From Periplaneta americana (lineage: Eukaryota; Arthropoda; Insecta; Blattodea; Blattidae), in assembly GCF_040183065.1 (NCBI RefSeq), contig NC_091120.1, positions 15,207,708-15,271,707 on the forward strand: a stretch of 64,000 nucleotides of DNA. Reading direction: 5' to 3'. The notes beneath the pieces are model-generated. The model did no database searches. It was not told where the DNA came from and worked only from the letters and a program-made list of their open reading frames with translations. Shown here piece by piece: positions 27,601-39,600 of the stretch (positions within the stretch are counted from its first letter, which is position 1; each line of letters starts with the position of its first letter). The position numbers and the translations under genes are program-made.

Positions 27601-30600
27601 CAAAAAATCTGAAAGTTAGAATTTATAAAACAGTTATATTACCGGTTGTTCTGTATGACTGTGAAACTTGGACTCTCACTTTGAGAGAGGAACAGAGATT
27701 GAGGGTTTTTGAGAATAAGGTTCTTAGGAAAATATTTGGGGCTAAGAGGGATGAAGTTACAGGAGAATGGAGAAAGTTACACAACGCAGAGCTGCACGCA
27801 TTGCATCCTTCACCTGACATAATTAGGAACATTAAATCCAGATGTTTGAGATGGGCAGGGCATGTAGCACGTATGGGCGAATCCAGAAATGCATGTAGAG
27901 TGTTAGTTGGGAGGCCAGAGGGGAAAAGATCTTTTGGGGAGGTCGAGACGTAGATGGGAGGATAATATTAAAATGGATTTGAGGGAGGTGGGATATGATG
28001 ATAGAGACTGGATTAATCTTGCTCAGGATAGGGATCAATGCGGGCTTATGTGAGGACGGCAATGAACCTCCGGGTTCCTTAAAAGCCAGTAAGTAAGGTA
28101 GAATCAACAATTTATTAATAAACTTCTCTTAAACTATCTACTACAATTTTTTTTATAGTGTGTCACTGGACGACCTTTCATGTTCATGATCTTGTTTCGC
28201 CTCTCAAAAGAGGATGCAACTTCAAATGCTTCATGTAATAAGAGAGAATTTATAGCAAGGAATTTGTACGAGCATTGAATTGCTGTAAATTAGGTTGTAG
28301 CAATGAGGTGAAAGTGATCTTATTATTCATGATGTGCTTTGTAATTGATTTCACAGAACAGCACTCCAGCAAAATCGTCTCCTAATCAGAGTCAGCAGGG
28401 TAATGACAAGGGTCACGGAGATCTGCTCAGTGATATACTTGGAGGTACTGAAGCTAAGAACAGTAACACAGGGATTGGGGATGATGAAGATTTTAATCCT
28501 AGAGCATCAGAGAATCCCGTTGCTCCAAGTGGAGGAGAGTTTGGGGATTTCACTAGTGCATTTGAGAAGGCAGCAGCTAATAAAACGAGGTAATTTCCCA
28601 CTTTTTAAAATTGAAAATTCGAGCTTCAGTATTCCTTCAATTTACCATCACAGGCGTGTCACTATCACAATCAGGTAAAATGGTCGACAGGAACTTACAC
28701 AAGTCGTACTTTAGTACTGCATCAATGGATGTTCAAATTACAGCATCTTTCTCTTAGGTTATAAAACTTTGAAAGGAAGTGTTGTATTACAAGACATATC
28801 ATTTCTTAATACCATCATGTTGACTTAATTTAATAAAACATAATTAAATCTATTACCTTATTTTTTATAGAACTTCAATGGAAGAGCTTAACGAATGCTG
28901 TAGAACTCATCAATACCGAATTCCATATTTCGATAGGATGACATGTTTGTTTACCAACTTTGACATTAAAATTAACAGCTGGCACACTCAGCGAATAGGG
29001 ATTATAAAGAATGGACACTTCGTGTCAGTACCTTTGATGTAGCCGGACTGATTTCAATGACCTTCAAGCCAGCTAAAGCGTGAGATTCTGCTTTCTCCCT
29101 AGAGTTGGCGCTGACATCACACCAGCTAGCAGTCGACACAGTGGAAATATAACACATATAATTAATACATCTAGGTACATTATGTACTCAAATAAAATAA
29201 ATTGGATCCATAAAATAATAAATCCGTCATTAACTGTAATGTCTAGACTCTAGAGTTCCTTTATAATGACAGTTGAGACGTTGACCCCAACAACAATTAA
29301 AATATGTAATGATTTGATAGCACTGAAAATGGAAAAACAAAACTCTTACGAGAAGTAAAACCATATACGTATATTATATTATATGTAAATATTAAACTAA
29401 TTCGATACTTAATTTTATAATGTATTATATTATTTTATAATACAATTTATTATATTTGAAATATAAAATATTATTATTACAACTAGTTTGTCACTGAGAA
29501 ATAAGGAAAAGCTGTTAAGTTGAATTTATTTGAAGCAAAGCGTTACTGGATTATGCAATAAGGTAGGCGATGTTTGGATCCTGTGTCTCAACTCTATACT
29601 CAATTATTATCTTAGCGTATGCTCGATTACACTAACCTCTAGCTCTTGAAAGTGGAACTAAACGCTGGCACACAGAGAAACAAAACACAGGAAAATTCGC
29701 TCAGTGTCCATTCTTTATAATCCCTATTCGCTGGCACACTCTTATACTAAAAGCCAGATTATGAACCGACTAAACCGGAAGCAACGTTCTGTTGCTCTCT
29801 TTCTGAGCTGTTGCCACATAGTGGTGCGAGATTCAAAGCGTGTTCAGCGTTTGTCACCATTATGTTTAAAATAACTACTATATATAGTTCTCGATAACAC
29901 TATCAACAATATTAGTAATTAAAATTATGGTTTCTAAGAAAGGACGAGGTAATGACGCTGATACGAAATGCGACTCATAATGCACGTGGTACTGCAAATG
30001 AACTGGGGAAATTTGGCTACACTGTCTCCGTGATTCTGTTGCCAGATTTTCTTTAGCAGACGACATTTTCACGTGAGGGCCAATGAAAAGCTCTGTTCTT
30101 CCTTTCCCCTCCAACCCCCCCACACTCAACGTGTCATCGCTGCACAGGCTACCCCTCTAACCTGCACTTTCCTCTAGCCCTGCCAACTACTTCCTGTTTA
30201 GTCAGTTCATAACCTGGCTTTTAGTATAGATGCCCATATAACAATTAACTGAATCAAAGCTTTGCAGCTTCCATAGCCAGGAACATTATATAATTCAGTT
30301 TTTATTTCTTCTGCAGTGAGGGAAATGATGACTTTGCGGATTTCACCAATGCATTCAATGAAGGTGTAACTTTGTCTTCCAATAACATTGGCAGCAGTAG
30401 TCAACAGTTTAATGCTGGTAACATAAGCAGTCATCCTCCGGTAATGGCCAGCAATGGAAATCTTGGTAAGACTATATTGTATGTGATTTGACCACCAGCA
30501 TTATACAGGGTGTTTAAAAAATACGGGGCATAATTTCAGGTATGTATTTCCCATATGTAGACAATCAAAATAGTTCATTACTACATGTGTCCGGAAATGC

Positions 30601-33600
30601 TTTATTTCCGAGTTATGGCCTTCACAACATTGAAATTCACCGGAACGTTTTTCTTTCCGCAGGTCGTTGCCGTCAAAGGAGACATTAAGAGGGGAGGGCA
30701 CTCTGACAGTTCATTCTGAGGCGAAGGTTACATTCAGTGTTGTGTAGGCGTTAGACTGTGCGACATGTATTCAAATCAAGAGCTGGCAGAGATACACTTC
30801 ATGTACGGTAAGGCGGACAGCAATGCTGCGCTGGCTCGTCGTTTGTACCAGGAGAGGTACCCACAGCGACAATGTCCAGATCGGAAGACATTTGTACGTC
30901 TCCATTACCGTCTGCGAGTATGGAAAATTTAACTCTCCTGGTTTGGGAAGAGGACGACCAAGATCTACAACTCCAGAAGTACAGGAGGAGATTCTGGAGT
31001 CTGTGAACATGACTCCTTCTATCAGCACACGAAGGGTAGCGTTGCAAGTCAATGTTCCTCATACGACTGTCTGGAGACTGTTGAAAGAGTATCAATTGTA
31101 TCCTTATCATTTGCAACGTGTACAGGCCCTGTCACCAGCAGATCACCCTGCACGAGTTAGGTTCTGTCAGTGGTTCTTGCAGCAGTGTGGTGTAAATCCG
31201 AACTTTCCTGCCTTAGTATTATTTACAGATGAAGCACAGTTCACACGAGATGGCATAACAAATTTCCACAATCAGCATGTATGGGCGTATGAAAACCCAC
31301 GTGCAACTGTTCCATCTCATCACCAGGTGCGGTTCTCCCTCAACATGTGGGCCGGTATCATTGGTGATTGATTAGTTGGACCCCATGTACTTGTAAACAG
31401 ACTTACGGGGCAGGCATACACAAACTTCCTGGAAAACACCATACCTCATGTTTTAGAAGACACTCCACTGATCAATCGTCAACACATTCACTTCTTGCAT
31501 GATGGCGCTCCTGCACACTTCAGTCATACGGCTCGCCGGTACTTGGATCGAAGGTTTCCTGATCGATGGATAGGTAGAGGTGGCCCAATTGCTTGGCCTC
31601 CATGCTCACCTGATCTGAACCCTCTCGATTTCTACTTGTGGGGCCATTTAAATCATTGCTTTATTCGTCTCCGGTGCCTGATTTGGAATCCCTTCGGAAT
31701 CGAATTGTGGCATGTTCTGAGGTCATATGCAATACTCCTGGAGTTTGGGATCGTGTTCGCAGGTCAATGAGACATCGATGTGAGGTCTGTATTCAAGCAG
31801 GAGGTGGACATTTTTAACATCTTCTGTAATGACAACGACCTGTGGAAAGAAAAACGTTCCGGTGAATTTCAATGTTGTGAAGGCCATAACTCGGAAATAA
31901 GCATTTCCGGACACATGTTGTAATGAACTATTTTGATTGTCTACATTTGGGAAATACCTGAAATTATGCCCCGTATTTTTTAATCACTCTGTATATTACA
32001 CCTGAGAATGGTAATGTTGATAATGTTATTCTGTTAGGTCTCATGTAACTTTCAGTGATTCATGTGGATTTTCTAGCTTTCGCATTGGCATATATGAGAT
32101 GTATTTTTGTCTTGTGCAACATTTCTTAATTCTCCCATCCCCTTTTATCTCATCCAACCATCTTATTCATCGTCTTCCTTGTTCTGTTTGGGCTATTGTA
32201 TTGTTTCAGATAAAAATTGTTTAGCCTATTCATTATTAATTGAATGTCATAAGGAATTCAGAAATGTCAAATTGTGTTAATATGAGAAAATACAAGTATG
32301 CAGTAGAATTTTTATTAACGTTATTGCATTCCAAAGATGCCTCCGACACCCTATAAAATTATGAAAATATATGTATGCATATACTGGTAGGAAGTTACAG
32401 TCATGTGGCTGTAACTATAAGTTAATGCTTCTCTTGCGACTTAATTCTCATATTGCATGTCTTATCTTCTTCGTGGCTGCAATATTTTGTCTGGACGCAT
32501 GTAATATTTAAGTTATAATAACTAAAACCAACTGAGTCTTGCCATTACAACTAGGCAACATTTAAGTGCGAGTTACTCGTGTTGTTCTGGGCAGTTAAAA
32601 ATCCGCGACCTTCATGAACTGAGTCTCATGGAAAGGAATATAAGAACTATTACAACTAGGTCATCATCTCCGCACTACAGCCTCACATGGGCCTTGGCGT
32701 CCTCAACAATTCTTTTCCATGTTTGTCTTTCCTGTGCCTTCCTCCTCCAATTTCTCACTCCCAGTGCCACCAAGTCATCTGTCACGCCATCCAACCATCT
32801 GAGCCTAGGTCTTCCCTTTTTCCTTATCCCTCCAGTTTCATTAAAAAGCAGCTTTTTGGCTATTTCGTCTTCGCTCGTTCTCATGAGATGACCAAGCCAT
32901 TTTATCCTTTCTGCTTTTATAATCGCCACTATATCCGGTTCTTCATATAACTGATGTAATTCCCTCATTAATCGCTCCATATATTCTTCTTAAGATCTTT
33001 CTTTCGAAAGTTCCCAGAGAATTTTCCTCTCTTTTTGTCAGGGTCCAAGTCTCCGCTCCATAAATCAACACTGGTCTTATCATTGTTTTATAAATTTTAG
33101 TTTTAATCGTACAAGGAACATTCTTTGCTTTTAATATATTTGCTAACCCAAAATAGCTCTTATTGGCTGCTATTAATCTAGCTCCTATTTCACTATCCAT
33201 GGTATTGTTTTCTGTTATTACTGATCCCAAATATTTAAAAGACTTGACCCTCTCAAATGTATCTTAAGCTCATTTGGTATTGATATTCTAGAATACCCAT
33301 TAAACATATATTTTTTCTCTTGATTGATAGCTAATCCCATGTGTCCAGCCTTTTCATTCAGTCTCTCAAATTCATTACTCAGACTTTTGATGTTTCTACT
33401 AATGATAACTACGTCATCAGCAAATGCCAAGGTCTGGGATGTTCTATAGAAAATAGTATTAGTTGTTTGTACTCCAGCTGCCCTTATTACCTTCTCTAGG
33501 GCGACGTTAAACAACAGGCAAGCTAAAGGATCTCCTTGCCTTAATCCCTTACTTATTTCAAATGCTTCCGACAATTCTGCATTTACTTTGACTCTACATT

Positions 33601-36600
33601 TGTTACTCTACATTGTTGCCATTACAACTAGGTGATGTTGCTTAAGTGCGAGTGGCTCATATTGTTCTGAGCGCTCTATGGATTAAGTCGCATGAAAAGT
33701 GATATAAGAACCGTGTTGTGTAATTATATAATGAAATTGAGGGCAGTCATATCGTTGTTGATTTAACTGTCTTTTCTCTGTAACAAATGGGTTGAGAAAT
33801 TGAGGCTTTCATTCAGTATACAGGGACAAAACTGTGTTTTGTAGTAGAGTTACAACTTTTCTTCCTCTTCATTGTTCTTTGCTATTCAAAATTTGTTTCC
33901 CTTTTGTTACAGATATCCACTCTAATACAGACTTGCTTTCTGGCCTTAGTGGAGGTTTTAGTATGCTGCAAACTGCTCCTGTAACCAATAATACTGCTCA
34001 ATCGGCCATGTTGCTTAGCTCCAATCATAACCTTAATCCACTAGAAACCACCTTTACTTCACCAGGTGAGTCGTTTTTCTCAATGCACAACTTTGCAGTT
34101 GTGTCTAGTACCTGTAGTTCTTGATATTGAAGCATAAGAAAGAAACTGGTTGTGTGTAATCTTTTATGATTAATTACATCTATTATTACTTAAGATTTTT
34201 AACATTAATTCATGCAATTGATGGAGGAGGGGGTTCCTAGCATAAGTGGCTTAACTCCACTTTTAGTATTTATTTTGATGTACCGAAGTACATATGATAT
34301 TTCCATGCAGATATTCTGCTTTCTCAGATGATGAGAGAGAGATGGAACGGAGAAAAATTCTCTCCGGCGCCGGGATTTGAACCCGGGTTTTCAGCTCTCC
34401 GTGCTGATGCTTTAACCACTAAGCCACGCCGGATACAATCCCGACACCGTTGAGAATCGTCTCAGATTAAGCTTAATCTGAGACGATTCTCAACGGTGTC
34501 GGGATTGTATCCGGCGTGGCTTAGTGGTTAAAGCATCAGCACGGAGAGCTGAAAACCCGGGTTCAAATCCCGGCGCCGGAGAGAATTTTTCTCCGTTCCA
34601 TCTCTCTCTCATCCACTTTTAGTGTTAAATTTTATGCATATTTTGAAGTGGAAAATAGTGTATCAAATTTTCAGTTAGTTATATTGCTACTTGAATAATT
34701 TCAAGGGAAAAACTGTTTTGGGGCCGGATATCAATCCTGGGATCCATCGCTTAGCACACAAATGCTCTACTGGCTGAGCTATCCTGGATCTACACCCGAC
34801 ACCATCCCAGTTTTTCCCCTCTATATCTGTGTCACTTGAATTGTGGTTTTCTGTTAACGTACCTACAGTGACGTATATATTATGCAAATCTGGCTTTCAG
34901 GTATAGCTCCCTGTGAAATAGACTGGAATAATTTCAGCCCATTTGAGTTGTGTCAATATAGAGGGAAAAATTGGGGTGGTGTCGGTTGTAGTTCCTGGGT
35001 AGCCCAGTCAGTAGAGCATTCATGCGCTAAGTGAAGGGTCCTGGGATCGATACCCGGCCCCTGAACAATTTTTCCCTTGAAATTATTGAAGTCTGCTTCA
35101 CAGGGAGTTATACCTGAAAGCCGGATTTGCATGATATATGCTTCACTTTAGGTATGTTAACAGAAAACCACAATTCAAGTCCCGCAGAGTTTGTGTGCAC
35201 TCAAGGTTGGATTTCTGGCGTCTTGTCAGCCCACTTGAGTTGTTTGGATATAGAGGGAAAAATTGGGACGATGTCGGGTGTAGTTCCTGAGTAGCTCAGT
35301 CGGTAGAGCATTTGTGCGCTAAGCGAAGGGTCTCAGGATCGATACCTGGTCCCGGAACAATTTTTCCCTTGAAATTATTCAAGTCTGCTTCACAGGGCGC
35401 TTATACCTGAAAGCCAGATTTGCATATATTGCTCAGACATAACTGTTCCCTATGAACTCAGGAATTTAGAGCTTTAGTTACGTAATTTCACTTTTCATCA
35501 GACTGGACTTACATGTTTGCTTTGAGTGAGAAATATCAAACCTTAAGCTCTACTTGTAATTTCTTAGTTATTACATACTTCTTGGATGTTTACGTACTTA
35601 CCGAATGTGTGATGAAACAGATGACCAACAATTCACTGAAATGTTTGCATGTTTTGACAAGTGAGGGGGTGGAGGAGGGAGGTCTCTGAGCCCGTTCAGT
35701 TACTGCGTCCTTCAGTTTACAGAGTATTTGGATGATTGAGTCCCTACTGTTGTTTATATGAGATGTTACACTGTATACAGTAGAACCTCGATTATCTGTC
35801 ACCCTATTAACCGATTGATGGATTATCCGACTAACTTTCTCTCTCGCTCTTTTTTTTATGTAGAAAAAATATGAAGTACTGTATGTACATTATATTAGTA
35901 CGAATTTTTTCTACAGAGTATTTTCTTTACAAACCTTTACCCTTATACAGTATGGTCTACTCTTAAAGGGGCCATACTGTCTAACTTCTATGCAAAATGT
36001 TTTCTACAGGTGTCAAAAGAAAATGTGTTGTGCTACGAAAAAAGTACAAGTAATTGTGTGGTTTGGAAAAAGAGAAACTGTGGTTCATCTCGCATCAGAA
36101 TACGAAATAGGAATTACACCTGTGCACGATTTAATGAAAAAAAATAAATAAATAAAGTGTATAAAGTATGTAATCTACAACATGAGACCTGTAGGCCTAC
36201 TGTTCCTATCTTTTCACAGACAGCCGTCATAAGGAGTTTTGTCGTTGAAAATCAGACTTAAATTAGTGAACGTCTGATCTGTTATCTAGAATGTTAAAAC
36301 AGGAGACCACAGAGGAAATTACGAAACTGTATTAATCTATGCACTTAATTTATGAAAACCTTATATGGTACGGATTATCCGATTTTTCGATTAACCGTTC
36401 ACTCCACCCCCTTCATTACCACGGATAATAGAGGTTCTACTGTACTAATATTTATTGACATAGTGAAGAAGTAGTCCAGATATTTTATATTACAGTATTA
36501 GTGGATAAGTATGACCAACCTAGTAAAATTTATTTATTGGATACTGCATGAAATAGTATGAGGAATGTGATGTAAAAGTAATTTATATTGATGGAGCTAG

Positions 36601-39600
36601 GTGATCCTTCAGTCTTGCTATATTGCTCTGAAGATGGAACCGATGGTAAACACTTCCAAAATGCTGTATATATTTAGCCCTAGCTCCCAGTACATGGTGA
36701 AATACTCAAAATTCTTCTCCTGTGAAGTCTCAGAATCTCAAATTAAAGTCTTTTTTTATTTTTATACTGGCTGTACCCTTGCGCTCCACTGCACTTGTTA
36801 GAAATAAATATTTTGATAGAAGTATAAATCGTTTAATATGTTACCTAATTTAAATTGTATTTAAATAATTAAAATGCGATCATTTTGGTCCATAATTAAA
36901 ATAGAACATCTGGTCCAGGGAACATTCGTGTTTGATAGAAGGATAAATCGTTTAATATGTTACCTAATTTAAATTGTATTTAAATAATTAAAATGCGATC
37001 ATTTTGGTCCATAATTAAAATAGAACATCTGGTCCAGGGAACATTCGTGTTTGATACAAGGATAAATCGTTTAATATGTTACCTAATTTAAATTGTATTT
37101 AAATAATTAAAATGCGATCATTTTGGTCCATAATTAAAATAGAACATCTGGTCAAGGGAACATTCGTGTTTGATAGAAGGATAAATCGTTTAATATGTTA
37201 CCTAATTTAAATTGTATTTAAATAATTAAAATGCGATCATTTTGGTCCATAATTAAAATAGAACATCTGGTCCAGGGAACATTCGTGTTTGATACAAGGA
37301 TAAATCGTTTAATATGTTACCTAATTTAAATTGTATTTAAATAATTAAAATGCGATCATTTTGGTCCGTAATTAAAATAGAACATCTGGTCCAGGGAACA
37401 TTCGTGTTTGATGGAAGGATAAATCGTTTAATATGTTACCTAATTTAAATTGTATTTAAATAATTAAAATGCGATCATTTTGGTCCATAATTAAAATAGA
37501 ACATCTGGTCCAGGGAACATTCGTGTTTGATGGAAGGATAAATCGTTTAATATGTTACCTAATTTAAATTGTATTTAAATAATTAAAATGCGATCATTTT
37601 GGTCCATAATTAAAATAGAACATTTGGTCCAGGGAACATTCGTGTTTGATAGAAGGATAAATTGTGCAATATGTTACCTAATTTAAATTGTATTTAAATA
37701 ATTAAAATGTGATCATTTTGGTCCAGAGACACTCATTTGGTGCAATGATAATTTCTTTAACATGTTTCTTAATTGTTATTACATGCAAATAATTAAAATA
37801 TGATCATTTGGTTCAGAGAACATACGTTTTTGATACAATTTGGTCCCATCAAAATTTTGCTTGGAATGAAACGTGTATCAGAAATCATTTTTAAAGAAAC
37901 TTTTGTTATGTAAAATTTTTCACAAAAATCAATAAGCGAGATATTTTGGTTTATTTAATTCAGGCCCCCTTATAATCTCCTTTCAAATAAAGTATTTTGA
38001 ATGCCATATAGGCTAAAATCTAACTTACAACGAACTTAATTTATATTCTAATTTTCATTGAAATCCGTTCAGCCATTATCATGTGAAAAGGTAACGAACA
38101 TCGAGACAGACAGACAATCAAAAATTTCAAAAAAGCTATTTTCGGTCTCAGAATGATAATTATACATGTTAAGACCAATTGTTAATTCTCTGAGATTAAA
38201 ATGAATGTGTTCATAAACATTATTTTAGGAAATACAGGATATGAATATACAGGATATGAATATACAGAATAGCCTATCAAGTTTTCTGTACATAAGAAGC
38301 TATTTTAATCTTACCTGTCCTGGATTCACTCAGAAGTTACTGTAATAACATTATAGCATTATGCCCATCTAGAGAAACTACACTTTCCAATGGTGAAATA
38401 ATAATTAATTATACAAATCGGTTAATTTAGCTTCCGATATTACTTCATACAAACACAGAAACATTCTTGTAGGCTATGTTTAATAGCTTTCGATTGTTGT
38501 TGTCCAAGGCCCCTTATAGACGTCATTTTTTTTTATTTCATTACAGCGACTTAGATGGCGTTATCTTAATTTTAAAACTCATTTATCTCATTAAATATCA
38601 GTCCTATCAAAATTTTGCATGGGATAAAACTTATCGGAAATCATTTTTAAAGAAACTTTTGTTATGTAATAGCTTTCATGAAAATTAATAAGGGAGATAT
38701 TTCGATTTATTTAATTCAAGCCTCCTTATAACCCCCGTTTTAAATAAAGTATTTTGAATGTCATACAGCCTAAAATCTAAGTTACAACGAACTTAATTTA
38801 TATTCCAATTTTGATATAAATTGGTTCAGCCATTATCGCGTGAAAAGGTAACAAACATCCAAACAGACAGACAGACAGACAAACAAAAATTTCAAAAAAG
38901 CGATTTTAGGTTTCAGGATGGTTAATTATACATGTTAGTGGAAAAGCGAAAATTACCAGAAAAATTTCGGCTACAGATTTATTATTAGTATAGATTAATT
39001 ACATGGATGTGGTTAATCATAGAATTGATCAAGAAGTCCAACGTGTGCATTAGATGTAATTATGTCAATAAATCGGGAACCTCGTACACTTTAAACCAGG
39101 ATAATCTGAACCATGTTGTTAAATTTGCAATATGAAACCTTTGCATAACTTGATGTAAGAACAAATAATGTTTTAGACAAATGAATATTTTAAAAATCTT
39201 CCCACTGCTATGTAAACATGTATTTCTCGCAGCATATATTACTGAACTATCCTTGTAGTTCTCAGTTCAGTTCTATGTATCACATGTGCTTACGTCTACA
39301 AGAGTTTTAATGAGGAACACCAAGTGAAATTTATCACCTTGCAGTTACCGAGAGAAGACAGGATATCAAAAGGAAAAGGGAGCCAGAATCATCAGAGGAA
39401 GATGGACGAAGCAACGCGCTTTCGTCTACCTGTGAGAGAGAATCTGATGCAACCAGACTGCAATCAAGGTCGCATTTGGAGTCATTTGAAGAAAGAACAA
39501 ACAGCTTGGATAAACATGATGGAGAGAGTCTTACATCACCTACTGCTGTTGATAATAAATCAATTTACGATAGAATTCATGATGCAACTGCTACTCTAGT

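Larger units (their letters stand above)
34330..34613. repeat. perfect 284-bp palindrome of two tRNA-like units
   Basis: Two 142-bp arms are exact reverse complements with no spacer. The symmetry axis is between 34471 and 34472, inside AAGCTT. Each arm carries one tRNA-like unit plus a flank containing GAGAGAATTTTTCTCC. Confidence 0.92.

Noticed and set aside
34363-34580. Pair of functional tRNA-Ser genes
   Set aside because: The anticodon would be GGA but the variable arm is short, and both units are embedded in SINE-like flanks in a palindrome.
36811-37735. CRISPR-like array
   Set aside because: The 119-bp units are contiguous with no unique spacers and the DNA is animal. It is an ordinary tandem repeat.
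39324-39599. ORF starting with ATG over the Tel2 exon start
   Set aside because: It is in another frame from Tel2, crosses the splice acceptor at 39345 and shows no conserved motif.
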